DNA from: Rhodanobacteraceae bacterium
GTDB lineage: Bacteria > Pseudomonadota > Gammaproteobacteria > Xanthomonadales > Rhodanobacteraceae
Direction: 5' to 3'
NCBI GenBank assembly: GCA_030123585.1
Contig: CP126120.1
Span: 1,737,001 to 1,801,000, forward strand
Length of the DNA: 64,000 nt
Shown: positions 54,804 through 64,000 of the stretch, in pieces
Layout: each line of letters opens with the position of its first letter
Position numbering within the stretch: the first letter of the stretch is position 1
The notes under the pieces: model-generated
Database searches by the model: none
Told to the model about the DNA's origin: nothing
Seen by the model: the letters and a program-made list of their open reading frames with translations, nothing else
Program-made: the position numbers and the translations under genes

Positions 54804-54871
54804 GAGGGCCGGAAGGCCCGACCACGTTCGTCGAAAGGTACGCCCAAGTTCGCGGCTTCCGCCGCTCCTAC
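54800..54871. repeat. Inverted repeat supplying stop codons to two convergent genes
   Basis: GTAGGAG (54800-54806) and CTCCTAC (54865-54871) are reverse complements; inside are hairpins GGGCC-GGAA-GGCCC (54806-54819) and GCGGC-TTCC-GCCGC (54852-54865). The TAG of the left arm is the stop of the gene at 54153 and the CTA of the right arm is the gltA stop. Likely acts as a bidirectional terminator. Confidence 0.7.
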
Positions 54872-56157
54872 GAACGCCTGTCGATCGCCTTGTACTCGCG
54901 CGGCGTCGCGCCGACGTACACCTGGCGCGGCCGGTAGATGCGCCCGCCGGGCATCTCGTGCTGTTCGATCCAGTGCGCGATCCAGCCGGCGGTGCGCGCG
55001 ATCGCAAACATCACCGTGAACATCTCGGTCGGGATCTTCAGCGCCTTGTAGATGATGCCCGAATAGAAATCCACGTTCGGGTACAGCTTGCGCTCGACGA
55101 AGTAGTCGTCCTTCAGCGCCGCCTCTTCCAGCTTCAGCGCGACATCCAGCAGCGAGTCGTTCACGCCCAGCGCATCCAGCACCTTGTGGGTCATCTCGCG
55201 GATGATCTTGGCGCGCGGATCGAAGTTCTTGTACACGCGATGGCCGAAGCCCATCAGGCGGAAGCCGGAATCCTTGTCCTTGGCGCGCGCCACCGCCTGC
55301 TCTACATGCCTGACATCGCCGATTTCGGCCAGCATCTTCAGCACCGCCTCGTTGGCGCCGCCATGCGCCGGTCCCCACAGCGCGGCGATCCCGGCCGCAA
55401 TCGAGGCGTACGGATTGGCGCCGGTGGAACCCACCAGCCGCACCGTCGAGGTGCTGGCGTTCTGCTCGTGATCGGCGTGCAGGATGAACAGCAGGTCGAG
55501 CGCCTTGGCCACCACCGGATTCAATTCCAGCGGCTCGCTCGGCACCTCGAACATCATGTGCAGGAAGCGCGTGACGTAATCGAGGTTGTTGCGCGGATAG
55601 CGGATCGGCCAGCCGATCGAATAGCGGTACGCAGCCGCCGCGATGGTCGGCATCTTCGCGATCAGGCGGATCGCGGCCAGCTTGCGCTGCGCCGGATCCT
55701 GGTTGTCGTTGGTGTCGTGGTAGAAAGCGGACAGCGAGGCGATCGCCGCGCACAGCATCGCCATCGGGTGCGCGTCGTAATGGAACCCGTGCAGGAAGTT
55801 CTTCACCGACTCGTGCATCATCGTGTGATGCGTCACCGCGTGCTCGAACTTCGTCATTTCGGCGTCGTTCGGCAGCTCGCCTTCCAGCAGCAGGTACGCC
55901 ACTTCGAGGAAGTTCGACTTCTCGGCCAATTGCTCGATCGGATAGCCGCGGTACAGCAGCACGCCCTTCTCGCCGTCGATGTAGGTGATTGCGCTCTTGC
56001 AAGCGGCGGTGGCGGCGAATCCGGGATCGAACGTGAAGTGGCCGGTGTCGCGATACAGGCTGCCGATGTCGATGCAACTCGGCCCGTACGTGCCCTCCAC
56101 CAGCGGCAGGGACACGGATTGATCGGCGACGGTCAGGTTGGCGTTCTTGTTGGGCAC
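54868..56157 (-). CDS. gltA: Citrate synthase
   Basis: 429 residues of the type II (hexameric, NADH-sensitive) class: [18 protein letters not shown] near the start, [20 protein letters not shown] and [15 protein letters not shown] with the catalytic His residues, and [15 protein letters not shown]. It condenses oxaloacetate and acetyl-CoA. The start is GTG 56157: GAGGAG lies seven bases upstream, and the length then matches the family; a GTG five codons earlier would place that site inside the gene. Confidence 0.97.
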   Translation of the reverse strand: MPNKNANLTVADQSVSLPLVEGTYGPSCIDIGSLYRDTGHFTFDPGFAATAACKSAITYIDGEKGVLLYRGYPIEQLAEKSNFLEVAYLLLEGELPNDAEMTKFEHAVTHHTMMHESVKNFLHGFHYDAHPMAMLCAAIASLSAFYHDTNDNQDPAQRKLAAIRLIAKMPTIAAAAYRYSIGWPIRYPRNNLDYVTRFLHMMFEVPSEPLELNPVVAKALDLLFILHADHEQNASTSTVRLVGSTGANPYASIAAGIAALWGPAHGGANEAVLKMLAEIGDVRHVEQAVARAKDKDSGFRLMGFGHRVYKNFDPRAKIIREMTHKVLDALGVNDSLLDVALKLEEAALKDDYFVERKLYPNVDFYSGIIYKALKIPTEMFTVMFAIARTAGWIAHWIEQHEMPGGRIYRPRQVYVGATPREYKAIDRRS

Positions 56158-56290
56158 GGAAAGACTCCTCACGATGCGTCGCGACCTTGCAAGGCCACGC
56201 GATATATCCGGTCAATTATCGCACGATGCGGATGCGCACGCAGGTGCGAAAACGCGCGTCTGCGCCATTGCGATCCGGTTCGCGCAAACG

Positions 56291-56323
56291 AAAACGCCCT
56301 CCGCGCGCAGGCGCGGAGGGCGT
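56291..56323 (-). terminator. Rho-independent terminator of rpmE2
   Basis: ACGCCCTCCGCGC and GCGCGGAGGGCGT form a perfect 13-bp stem with a 4-base loop (294-323), followed on the reverse strand by TTTTCGTTT. It lies about 55 bases after the rpmE2 stop and ahead of gltA. Confidence 0.85.
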
Positions 56324-56376
56324 AGCAAGCATCGCGCTGTATGTCGCGTGGGCGTAACCCACGCGAACACGTCAGC

Positions 56377-56628
56377 TTATTTTTTCCCGGCAGCGTAACG
56401 CTTCTTGAACTTGTCGATGCGGCCGCCCGCGTCCATCACCTTCTGCTTGCCGGTGTAGAACGGGTGCGAGGCCGAGGAGATGTCGACCTTGATCACGGGG
56501 TATTCGTTGCCGTCTTCCCACTTGACGGTTTCCTCGCTGCTCATCGTCGAACGCGTCAGGAACGCGAAGTCGGAGGCGGCGTCCTGGAAGACCACCGGGC
56601 GGTAGGCGGGATGGATGTCGGCTTTCAT
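56377..56628 (-). CDS. rpmE2: 50S ribosomal protein L31, type B
   Basis: 83 residues beginning [16 protein letters not shown] and ending [11 protein letters not shown]. It lacks the zinc-binding CxxC pair of the usual L31, so it is the zinc-independent form that in other bacteria replaces the zinc form under zinc limitation. No zinc-containing L31 is in the window, and no Zur site was recognised in front of it, so it may be the main copy here. Confidence 0.95.
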   Translation of the reverse strand: MKADIHPAYRPVVFQDAASDFAFLTRSTMSSEETVKWEDGNEYPVIKVDISSASHPFYTGKQKVMDAGGRIDKFKKRYAAGKK

Positions 56629-56669
56629 GGGAGTCCGTCTGCAACTGCAGGCTTGAAGGCAAGGGCGGA

Positions 56670-56699
56670 ATTGTAACGTGGTCCGGGCTTTATGGGCAA
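56670..56699 (-). promoter_or_regulatory. Sigma70 promoter of rpmE2
   Basis: On the reverse strand: -35 TTGCCC (56694-56699), 18-base spacer, -10 TACAAT (56670-56675). The start site falls about 35 bases before the rpmE2 ATG, just beyond the recG stop. Confidence 0.6.
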
Positions 56700-56706
56700 G
56701 CCTGTC

Positions 56707-58812
56707 TCAGGCGTCGGCAAACCTTGCCGCACCGCCAATCCAGCGTGTGGTCAGCCGTTGCGCCAGTGCCGGTTGGTCGCGCAGCATGGCCGCCCCGACC
56801 CGCTGCACGGCCGGCAGCAGGCTGGCATCGCGCACGATGTTGGCGATCCGGAACCCCATCTCGCCGGTCTGGCGGGTGCCCAGCAGTTCCCCAGGTCCGC
56901 GCAGGCGCAGGTCGGTTTCCGCGATCACGAAACCGTCGTTGGTTGCGCGCAGGGTTTCGAGGCGCTGTTTGGCCAGGCCGGAAAGCGGCGGCTGATACAG
57001 CAGCACGCAACTCGACGCGACGCTGCCGCGCCCGACCCGTCCCCGCAACTGGTGCAGTTGCGCAAGGCCCAGCCGCTCGGCGTTCTCGATCACCATCAGG
57101 CTGGCGTTCGGCACGTCCACGCCGACTTCGATCACCGTGGTCGCGACCAGCAACGCGATCTCTCCGGCCTTGAACGCATCCATCGCCGCCTGTTTCTCTT
57201 TCGGTTTCATGCGCCCGTGCACCAGCCCGATCGCGCATTCCGGCAGCGCCTTGCACAGTTGCGCGTGCGCGACTTCGGCCGCCTGCGCCTGCAGTTGTTC
57301 GCTGTCCTCGATGAGCGTGCACACCCAATACACCTGCCGCCCTTCCGCGCAGGCCGCGCGGATGCGTTCGACCACTTCGTCGCGGCGGGTGTTGGCGATC
57401 GCAACGGTGCGCACCGGCGTGCGTCCCGGCGGCAGCTCGTCCAGCGTGGAGACGTCGAGGTCGGCGTAGGCGCTCATCGCCAGCGTGCGCGGGATCGGCG
57501 TTGCGGTCAGCACCAACTGGTGCGGCGCCTCGCCCGCTGCCGCGCCCTTGTCGCGCAGCGCGATGCGCTGCTGCACGCCGAACCGGTGCTGCTCGTCGAC
57601 GATGGCCAACCCCAACCGCGCGAATTCCACGCCTTCCTGCATCAGCGCGTGGGTGCCGACTGTCACCGGCGCGCCCGCCGACAATTGCGCCAGCGCTTTC
57701 GAACGCGCGCGTCCGGTCACCTTGCCGGCCAGCCACACGACTTCGATGCCCAGCGGGTCGAGCCATTCCCGGAAACTGCGCAGATGCTGTTCCGCAAGCA
57801 GTTCGGTCGGCGCCATCAACGCGGTCTGCCAGCCGTTCGCGATCGCGCGCAACGCAGCCAGCGCCGCAACCACGGTCTTGCCGGAACCGACGTCGCCCTG
57901 CACCAGCCGCAGCATAGGCACGCGCCTGGCCAGGTCGCGCCCGATTTCTTCGGAGACCCGCCGCTGCGCATCCGTCAACGCGAACGGCAACGCATCGAGA
58001 AAGCGTTTTTCCAGCTCGGGATTCTTAGGCAAGGCCGGCGCACGCCGTTGGCGCACGCGGGCGCGCAAGCGTTTCAGGCTGAGGTGATGCGCCAGCAATT
58101 CCTCGAAGGCAAGCCGTTGCTGCGCGGGATGCCGGCCGGCCAGCAACGCCGCGACGTCGGCATCAGGCGACGGTCGATGCACGCCCAGCAACGCGTCGCG
58201 CAGCGGCATCAGGCCCAATGGTTCGAGCAATGCCGGCGGAATCAACTCCAGCGTGGCCTCATCGGGCAATCGCGCCAGCGCCTTGTCGATCACGCCGCGC
58301 AGGCGTTGCTGGCCGAGGCCCTCGGTGACGGGATACACCGGCGTCAAGGTCGCCTCGACCGCGACCTCGCCGTGCATCACGCGGTACTGCGGATGCACCA
58401 TTTCCAACCCGTGCTGGCCGTGACGGATCGCGCCGAAACAGCGCAGGCGCGTGCCGGGCTTCAGCTGTTCGGCCTGCTGGCGGCGGAAATGGAAGAACCT
58501 GAGCACCAGCGTGTCGCGCGACGTGTCGGTGATCGCGACCTTGAGTTGCGGACGGTAGCGAAAGCCCGTCTCCACCGCCTCGACCACGCCCTCGACCTGC
58601 GCGGATTCACCGGCCACCAGATCGCGGATCGGCGTGATGCGGGTGCGATCCTCGTAGCGCAGCGGCAGGTGGAACCACAGATCCTGCACCCGCTCGATGC
58701 CAAGCTTGCGCAAGGTTTCCGCGAAGGCCGGCCCGACGCCGGACAGCGCCGACACCGGCGTGAGGCCGGGATCGGTCGAGGGTTTGCTGGGCGTATCGGC
58801 AGGCCGAGTCAC
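56707..58812 (-). CDS. recG: ATP-dependent DNA helicase RecG
   Basis: 701 residues: N-terminal wedge domain (VSALSGVGPAFAETLRKLGI, DLWFHLPLRYEDRT), then helicase motifs I (GDVGSGKT), Ia (APTELLAEQ), II as DEQH (LAIVDEQHRFGVQQ), III (LTATPIPRTLAM) and VI (QLRGRVGRG). It drives branch migration and regression of stalled forks. It starts at GTG 58812, 39 bases after ridA, in the rpoZ-spoT-ridA-recG order. Confidence 0.96.
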   Translation of the reverse strand: MTRPADTPSKPSTDPGLTPVSALSGVGPAFAETLRKLGIERVQDLWFHLPLRYEDRTRITPIRDLVAGESAQVEGVVEAVETGFRYRPQLKVAITDTSRDTLVLRFFHFRRQQAEQLKPGTRLRCFGAIRHGQHGLEMVHPQYRVMHGEVAVEATLTPVYPVTEGLGQQRLRGVIDKALARLPDEATLELIPPALLEPLGLMPLRDALLGVHRPSPDADVAALLAGRHPAQQRLAFEELLAHHLSLKRLRARVRQRRAPALPKNPELEKRFLDALPFALTDAQRRVSEEIGRDLARRVPMLRLVQGDVGSGKTVVAALAALRAIANGWQTALMAPTELLAEQHLRSFREWLDPLGIEVVWLAGKVTGRARSKALAQLSAGAPVTVGTHALMQEGVEFARLGLAIVDEQHRFGVQQRIALRDKGAAAGEAPHQLVLTATPIPRTLAMSAYADLDVSTLDELPPGRTPVRTVAIANTRRDEVVERIRAACAEGRQVYWVCTLIEDSEQLQAQAAEVAHAQLCKALPECAIGLVHGRMKPKEKQAAMDAFKAGEIALLVATTVIEVGVDVPNASLMVIENAERLGLAQLHQLRGRVGRGSVASSCVLLYQPPLSGLAKQRLETLRATNDGFVIAETDLRLRGPGELLGTRQTGEMGFRIANIVRDASLLPAVQRVGAAMLRDQPALAQRLTTRWIGGAARFADA

Positions 58813-58851
58813 CCGCGCAAGGTTAGCGGATGCCGCGTGTTTTCGATCCGG

Positions 58852-59238
58852 TCAGCCGGCCACGGATGCAATCACGTCGATCTCCACCGCCGCGCCACGC
58901 GGCAGCGCCGCCACGCCGATGGTCGAACGCGCGGGATAGGGTTCGCGGAAATAACGCTTCATCACTTCGTTGACGGTACCGAAATTGCCGAGGTCGGTCA
59001 TGTAGATCGCGACCCGCACCACGTCGTCGAACGATGCGCCCGCGGCGGTCAGCACGGCCTTGAGGTTCTCGAAAACGCGCGTTGCCTGCGCCTCGATGCC
59101 GCCCGCCACCATCTCGCCGGTCGCGGGATCGAGCGGCGTCTGACCGGAAAGATAAAGCGTGCTGCCGCTGCGCACGGCCTGCGAGTACGGGCCGATGGCC
59201 TTGGGAGCGGAATCGGAATGGATGGCTTGGCGTGGCAT
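58852..59238 (-). CDS. ridA: RidA family enamine/imine deaminase
   Basis: 128 residues: [20 protein letters not shown], the conserved Arg in [14 protein letters not shown] and the C-terminal [10 protein letters not shown]. RidA hydrolyses reactive 2-aminoacrylate-type intermediates, protecting PLP enzymes. It follows the MutS-like gene by 26 bases and precedes recG by 39, all on the reverse strand. Confidence 0.95.
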   Translation of the reverse strand: MPRQAIHSDSAPKAIGPYSQAVRSGSTLYLSGQTPLDPATGEMVAGGIEAQATRVFENLKAVLTAAGASFDDVVRVAIYMTDLGNFGTVNEVMKRYFREPYPARSTIGVAALPRGAAVEIDVIASVAG

Positions 59239-59264
59239 GACGGGTCTCGCATTGGACAAAGCAC

Positions 59265-60935
59265 TCAGTGTAACCGCGCGGCGATGGACCCGTCGTCGCC
59301 GGTTTCGGCGTGCAACGCCTGTTCCGCATAGGCCATTGCGCTCGCGATGACGGTTTGCGGAAACCCGATCTCCGCGAGCAACCTGATCGCATTGCGTTCG
59401 GTCGCAGGCCCCGCGCGCAATCGGTAGTCGAAAAAGCCGTCCACCGCGGGGTCTTCCTGGAAGTGGCAAAGGTCGTACAGGCCTTCGAGACACGCCTGCA
59501 GCTCGACATCGTGGGTGGTGGCCAGCACCAGCGAATGACGGCCCAGTGATTCCAGCACAGCGCGCGCGATCGCCACGCGTTCCACCGTGTTGGTGCCGCT
59601 GAACAGTTCGTCGATCGCGAAAATCACACAACCGCCACGTGCCTGCTGCGCGAGGAATGACCGGATCGTCTCCACTTCCGAGGAATAGTGGCTCTTGCCC
59701 GACGCTACCGAATGCGCGGCCTGGATCGAGGCCATCACGCGCGAGCGCGGAATGCTCGCCCGCGATGCCAGGCAAAAACCCAGCGTCTGGCCCAGCACGG
59801 CGTTGACCGCGAGCATTTTGATGAAGGTGGTCTTGCCGGCCATGTTCGAGCCGGTGACCAGCAACGAACGTGCGTCGAGGCGAATCGAATTCACGACCGC
59901 CGTTTCCAGCAGCGGATGCCGCCCGTCACGAATGTCCAGCAATGGATCTTCCATGATCGTCGGGCGGCAATGATCCGGGCGATATGTGAGCCATGAGGCC
60001 ACCGCGATTGCTGCGTCGACCTCGCCAACCCACCCAAACGAGGCCGCAAGTCCGTGGCGCAGTTTCGCGAACCATTGCATCGCGCGCACGTGCAAGGCCA
60101 GCTCCGCCAGGCAGGTGAAATTGAGAAACATCACCACCACCGACACCGGAAATGCCGCCGATAGCGATCGCCACAGCCACAACCAGCGCAACGCCTTCGG
60201 CAGATGCGCCCGGTTCACGGCATCGTCGCGAAGCGCGGCCAACTGCGGCAACCACGTCGCGCGTCCATGCATCGCCGCGAGGTCGTCCGCCACCTTCACG
60301 AGGCGTAGACAGGCCTCCAATGTCTGCACGTCGCGCAAGGTGTGGCCGCTTGCCCCCACCCGGATGGCGATGACTGCGTTGACGAACGCCAGCACCAGCC
60401 ACACCCAGATCAGCCACGACCACGCGAACGCGGCCACCAGGACCGCCAGCGACAGCGGCGCCCATGCCCGCAACAAGCGGTGGTGCTTCAGCGGAGGCGG
60501 CAATTCCCCGAACACGAAATCGGCGATGCGCGCGTGGTGGGCAGCCTGCAACGGCAACAACTTGTGCTGCAGCGTTTCGCGCAGCGCCACTTCCGACTGG
60601 AGTCTTGCATAAACCGTGTATCGCTCCGCAAGCGCGTCCGCGTCCCCGACGTATTCGTGCATTCGCCGGAACAGCACCTGGCCGCCCACCGGCGTCACGC
60701 TGGCATCCAGCGAAGCAAACAATTTCGGGAACTCGAGGTCGATCCAAGTCTTATCATCGACGTCGGTGGTCGAATCGCGATCGCGAACCAGATCGAAGTA
60801 ATCGCCGGCAGGCCAATCCGGCTTGTCGCCGGGCCTGCCCCAGCGCACGCGCAACTCGCGCATCGCCTTGCGTTTCGGGAACAGGTTGTCCAGCGCAAAC
60901 TCGCGGAGATGTTCCAGCAACGGGCGCAAAGACAT
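59265..60935 (-). CDS. Membrane-anchored MutS-like ATPase
   Basis: 556 residues. The C-terminal third is a MutS-type ATPase with Walker [11 protein letters not shown] (361-370), Walker [14 protein letters not shown] and a switch segment [11 protein letters not shown]. The mismatch-recognition and connector domains of MutS are absent. Two hydrophobic segments (about 157-190 and 254-278) predict membrane anchoring, as in the small MutS-related family also seen in Bacteroidetes. It lies between spoT and ridA in an otherwise standard gene order. The role is unknown; it is not expected to do mismatch repair. Confidence 0.83.
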   Translation of the reverse strand: MSLRPLLEHLREFALDNLFPKRKAMRELRVRWGRPGDKPDWPAGDYFDLVRDRDSTTDVDDKTWIDLEFPKLFASLDASVTPVGGQVLFRRMHEYVGDADALAERYTVYARLQSEVALRETLQHKLLPLQAAHHARIADFVFGELPPPLKHHRLLRAWAPLSLAVLVAAFAWSWLIWVWLVLAFVNAVIAIRVGASGHTLRDVQTLEACLRLVKVADDLAAMHGRATWLPQLAALRDDAVNRAHLPKALRWLWLWRSLSAAFPVSVVVMFLNFTCLAELALHVRAMQWFAKLRHGLAASFGWVGEVDAAIAVASWLTYRPDHCRPTIMEDPLLDIRDGRHPLLETAVVNSIRLDARSLLVTGSNMAGKTTFIKMLAVNAVLGQTLGFCLASRASIPRSRVMASIQAAHSVASGKSHYSSEVETIRSFLAQQARGGCVIFAIDELFSGTNTVERVAIARAVLESLGRHSLVLATTHDVELQACLEGLYDLCHFQEDPAVDGFFDYRLRAGPATERNAIRLLAEIGFPQTVIASAMAYAEQALHAETGDDGSIAARLH

Positions 60936-61022
60936 CGGTCAGATCCAGTCCGGAACCGCACCTACGATGAGGGCCGCAGCCCGAAAGACAAGCCCGTCAC
61001 GCGTACATCCGCCACGGCGGCG

Positions 61023-63203
61023 TCACAACGGATACCGGTACACCCCGTTCACCACCTTGGTGTTGCGCACCCGCCGCATCACGTCGGCGAGGTGTTTGCG
61101 GTGCTTCACCTCGATGGCGAAGATCAGGGTGGCGGCCTGGATGCCGCGCTCGATGTACTTGACGTCGTCGATGTTGGAATTGGCTTCCGCGATCGCGGCG
61201 GACACGGTCGCCAGCACGCCGGGCCGGTTGAGGACTTCCACGCGCAATTCGGCGCGGTAATCGCCGTGTACCTCCTTGTCCCAGCCGATCTCGACGCGGC
61301 GCTCCGGCTGCTTGGAGAGTTCGACCACGTTGGGACACTCGATCCGGTGCACCACGATGCCCTTGCCCGGCGAGAGATATCCCACGATGTCGTCGCCCGG
61401 CACCGGATGGCAGCAGTTGCCGAAGCTCAAGATGCCGCGCTCGGCACCGCTGATGCGGATCTTCTCGGAACGATGCAGGGCCGCTCCGATCACCGGGCCA
61501 CCCATTGCGGTAAGTTCCGTCGCCACCTTGTCGGGCATGCGGTTGCCGAGCGCGATGTCCGACAGCAAGTCCTCGAGCCGGCGCAGGTTGTGTTCGGCCA
61601 GGAACTTGTCCAGCACTTCCGGCGGTACCGCATCGAGGCTGGAACCCTTGGCGTCCAGCGCGCTTTCCAGCATGCGGTGGCCGAAGTCGATCGCGTCCTC
61701 GTGCTGCAGGTGCTTGAGGTACTGGCGGATCGCAGCGCGCGCCTTGCCGGTCACCGCGAAATCCAGCCACGACGGGCTCGGCGCCGCCGAGGGCGCGGTG
61801 ATCACCTCGACGGTCTGCCCCGACGCCGGTTGCGAACGCAGCGATGCCAGCTTGCCGTCGATGCGCGATGCCACCGCGTGCATGCCGACGTCGGTGTGCA
61901 CCGCGAACGCAAGGTCGAGTGCGGTCGCGTTCTTGGGCAGGGCCTGGATGTCGCCGGCCGGCGTGAACAGGTACACCTCGTCGGGAAACAGGTCGACCTT
62001 GACGTTCTCGATGAACTCCAGCGACGACGGCGTGGTCGCCTGGTTGTCGGCGAGGCTCGCCACCCACGCCCGCGCGCGCGACTGCGCGCTGTTGCCGGGA
62101 CCCGCCTCGGTCTTGTACGACCAGTGCGCGGCCACGCCGCGCTCGGCCACCGTGTTCATGTCCTCGGTGCGGATCTGGATTTCGATCGGCGCGCCGATCG
62201 GCCCGAACAGCACGGTGTGCAGCGATTGGTAACCGTTGGCTTTCGGAATCGCGATGAAGTCCTTGAAGCGCCCTTCCACCGGCTTGAACAGCGAGTGCGC
62301 CGAGCCGAGCGCCTGGTAGCAGTGCGCCACCGTGTCGGTCACCAGCCGGAACCCGTACACGTCCATCAACTGGTCGAAGGTCTTGTGTTCGCTCTTCATC
62401 TTCGACCAGATGCTGTACGGCGCCTTGATCCGGCTGATGACGCGCACCGGAATGCCGTCCATCGCGAGGCGCTCGGCCAGCGCCCGTTCGATCTTCGCCA
62501 TCGCCTCGCGGCGGTTGCCGAGGGTGCGCTGGATGCGCGAGGCAATGATCTTGTAGCGGTCGGGGTACAGGCTGCGGAAACCGAGGTCCTGCAACTCGGA
62601 CTTGATCGCGTTCATGCCCAGCCGCGCCGCGATCGGCGCGTAGATTTCCAGCGTCTCGCGCGCGATGCGGCGGCGCGCATCCGGCGCCATCGCCGACAAC
62701 GTGCGCATGTTGTGCAGGCGGTCGGCCAGCTTGATCAGGATCACGCGCAGATCGCGCGCCATTGCCAGCAGCATCTTGCGGAAACTCTCGGCGTCGGCTT
62801 CGGGACGGCTGGCAAAATCCACGCGTTCGAGTTTGGTGACGCCATCCACCAGTTCGGTCACGGTCGTGCCGAAGCTCGCTTCCAGCTGTGCTCGCGTGAT
62901 CGCGGTGTCTTCGAGGGTATCGTGCAACATCGCCGCAATGATGGTTTCGGCATCCAGCCGCAGCCCTGCGAGGATCGTGGCCACCGCGACCGGATGGGTG
63001 ATGTAGGGCTCGCCGCTCTTGCGGCGCTGGCTGGCGTGCGCGCGCGCGCCGACCGCGTAGGCGCCGCGCACGCGTTCGACCTGCTCCGTCGGAAGATAGG
63101 TCGCGAGCTGCGCCGCGAGCGCGTCGATGCCGGCGGTGTCGGCGGACTCGACCGCCGGCTCGGACGCCTGAATTGCTTCCGGTTTCGCCTTGCGCTTGCG
63201 CAT
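61023..63203 (-). CDS. spoT: Bifunctional (p)ppGpp synthetase/hydrolase
   Basis: 726 residues: HD hydrolase domain (YITHPVAVA with His70; MLHDTLED with His94-Asp95; LADRLHNMRTL), synthetase domain (RIKAPYSIWSKM, YGFRLVTDT), TGS domain (VDLFPDEVYLFTPAGDIQAL), a zinc-finger-like/helical region with the ASFGNCCHPVPGD-type segment, and a C-terminal ACT domain. Intact hydrolase motifs identify SpoT rather than RelA. It sets the stringent-response alarmone level. Confidence 0.96.
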   Translation of the reverse strand: MRKRKAKPEAIQASEPAVESADTAGIDALAAQLATYLPTEQVERVRGAYAVGARAHASQRRKSGEPYITHPVAVATILAGLRLDAETIIAAMLHDTLEDTAITRAQLEASFGTTVTELVDGVTKLERVDFASRPEADAESFRKMLLAMARDLRVILIKLADRLHNMRTLSAMAPDARRRIARETLEIYAPIAARLGMNAIKSELQDLGFRSLYPDRYKIIASRIQRTLGNRREAMAKIERALAERLAMDGIPVRVISRIKAPYSIWSKMKSEHKTFDQLMDVYGFRLVTDTVAHCYQALGSAHSLFKPVEGRFKDFIAIPKANGYQSLHTVLFGPIGAPIEIQIRTEDMNTVAERGVAAHWSYKTEAGPGNSAQSRARAWVASLADNQATTPSSLEFIENVKVDLFPDEVYLFTPAGDIQALPKNATALDLAFAVHTDVGMHAVASRIDGKLASLRSQPASGQTVEVITAPSAAPSPSWLDFAVTGKARAAIRQYLKHLQHEDAIDFGHRMLESALDAKGSSLDAVPPEVLDKFLAEHNLRRLEDLLSDIALGNRMPDKVATELTAMGGPVIGAALHRSEKIRISGAERGILSFGNCCHPVPGDDIVGYLSPGKGIVVHRIECPNVVELSKQPERRVEIGWDKEVHGDYRAELRVEVLNRPGVLATVSAAIAEANSNIDDVKYIERGIQAATLIFAIEVKHRKHLADVMRRVRNTKVVNGVYRYPL

Positions 63204-63624
63204 GGCTTCAAGCTAACACAAAGGCGGTCTCGCTCGCTGCGCGCGAGGGCTTCAGACGTCTTGCAACAGCGCGTCGGCCGCTTCAATGAGCGCTATCCAT
63301 GGCCTCGTTCGCAGCGAGAGCAGACAATCTGCTTCGTTACATCACGCGCACTGGAGGTGCGCAGTCGGGGCCCCTCGAACACGGCGAGCGGACGACGGAT
63401 CAGTCCGAAGGATGGCCCGCAGGATGCGGGCCAGTACGCCGCCGGCACATGGGCGTGCCGTCGGCGAACCCCGGCGGACGCGAGCGAATCCTGAGCACAT
63501 GGATGTGCTCAGGACGTGTTCGCGGGGTCGCCTTTCTCTTGGTGACTTCTTTTTGGCGACGCAAAGAGAAGTCACACGCCCGCTGCGCGGGCTTGTCCGG
63601 GATGACGGAGGATGGAGTGCGCGG
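63204..63624. repeat. Gene-free, repeat-rich region between rpoZ and spoT
   Basis: CCTGAGCACAT-GG-ATGTGCTCAGG is a perfect 11-bp-arm palindrome at 63490-63513. GTGACTTCTTTTTG (63542-63555) and CAAAGAGAAGTCAC (63562-63575) pair with one mismatch; the TCTTTTTGGCGACGCAAAGA unit is a widespread repeat in related genomes (from memory). CGCCCGCTGCGCGGGC follows. Only 63300-63420 lacks clear structure. No gene supported. Confidence 0.6.
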
Positions 63625-63918
63625 TCAGGCGTCGTCGAGACCCTTGGACATGTCCTCGTCCACTTCGGCCGCGGCCCATTCCATGGCCTCGCGGTCGCGG
63701 CGCTCGCGCTCGACGCGGTCGATCTCGTCGATGGTCGGCATGTCGATGGTGCGGTCGGCGATTTCGCGCAAGGCCAGCACGGTCGGCTTGTCGTTCTCGG
63801 CGTCGATGGTGGGTTCGACGCCGTTCTCGAGCTGACGCGCGCGGCGAGTCGCCATCAGGACCAGTTCGAAACGGTTGTCGACCACCTTCAGGCAGTCTTC
63901 CACGGTGATGCGTGCCAT
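63625..63918 (-). CDS. rpoZ: DNA-directed RNA polymerase omega subunit
   Basis: 97 residues: [20 protein letters not shown] and [11 protein letters not shown] are the conserved omega core that clamps the beta' subunit and helps form a ppGpp site. The C-terminal third is acidic and variable, as usual. First in the rpoZ-spoT cluster; gmk, its usual upstream neighbour, would lie beyond the window. Confidence 0.97.
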   Translation of the reverse strand: MARITVEDCLKVVDNRFELVLMATRRARQLENGVEPTIDAENDKPTVLALREIADRTIDMPTIDEIDRVERERRDREAMEWAAAEVDEDMSKGLDDA

Positions 63919-63949
63919 GTGGGCTTCCGGTTGTATCGCAAACTTCCAG

Positions 63950-63977
63950 ATTGTACCAGCGACGGGGCCATTGTCGA
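63950..63977 (-). promoter_or_regulatory. Sigma70 promoter of rpoZ
   Basis: On the reverse strand: -35 TCGACA (63972-63977), 16-base spacer, -10 TACAAT (63950-63955). Initiation near 63943 leaves a leader of about 25 bases. Confidence 0.65.
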
Positions 63978-64000
63978 GACCACCGGTCCCGTCCGGCGGA

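Noticed and set aside
63254..63261. Exact met box AGACGTCT upstream of spoT
   Set aside because: The neighbouring 8-mers do not match; MetJ needs at least two adjacent boxes, so a chance occurrence is more likely.

Overview
The window is a high-GC chromosome segment from a gammaproteobacterium of the Xanthomonadales/Lysobacterales group, most likely Rhodanobacteraceae. This is inferred from the gene order rpoZ-spoT-ridA-recG, the pilMNOPQ locus beside a PBP1A gene, an Mla-type operon with a STAS-MlaE fusion, and the dispersed palindromic repeats typical of these genomes. No rRNA, tRNA, CRISPR array, prophage or classical insertion sequence was seen.

Layout. 1-1.9 kb: truncated ECF sigma factor, divergent from a Tat-exported metallophosphoesterase and a cupredoxin. 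2-8 kb: a three-gene RND efflux operon (outer-membrane factor, adaptor, permease) with a clear sigma70 promoter and palindromic operator. 8.3-14 kb: zapE, a hydrolase, acpH-like, an ATP/ADP-translocase-like carrier and a GMC oxidoreductase. 14-18 kb: an M48 protease with a TerB-like tail, lemA and a serine hydrolase. 18.6-21.6 kb: two paralogous lipid-anchored or exported proteins, one with a TonB C-terminus and one with a RodZ-like C-terminus, then metJ fused in frame to a histone-H1-like tail. 22-23.6 kb: gcvH and gcvT. 23.6-27.2 kb: an Mla-type lipid transport operon. 27.2-35.2 kb: a MacAB/Lol-like ABC exporter operon interrupted by a GIY-YIG cassette, and a divergent second pair of permeases preceded by a small Cys/Pro-rich secreted peptide. 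35.4-38 kb: a low-GC secreted protein, an FAH-family hydrolase, mscL and a macrodomain protein. 37.9-45.3 kb: a MoxR-DUF58-DUF4381-BatA-BatB/C-BatD cluster. 45.5-50.9 kb: pilMNOPQ. 51.4-64 kb: PBP1A, an unknown gene, gltA, rpmE2, recG, ridA, a membrane MutS-like ATPase, spoT and rpoZ.

The gene content is mostly housekeeping. The unusual material lies in four places: the MetJ-histone fusion; the GIY-YIG gene bounded by perfect 29-bp inverted repeats that also occur as solo intergenic elements; several families of structured intergenic hairpins, one with a constant CCA-TCCN-TGG apex over changing stems; and the peptide-plus-permease locus. Repeat elements supply stop or start codons to four flanking genes.
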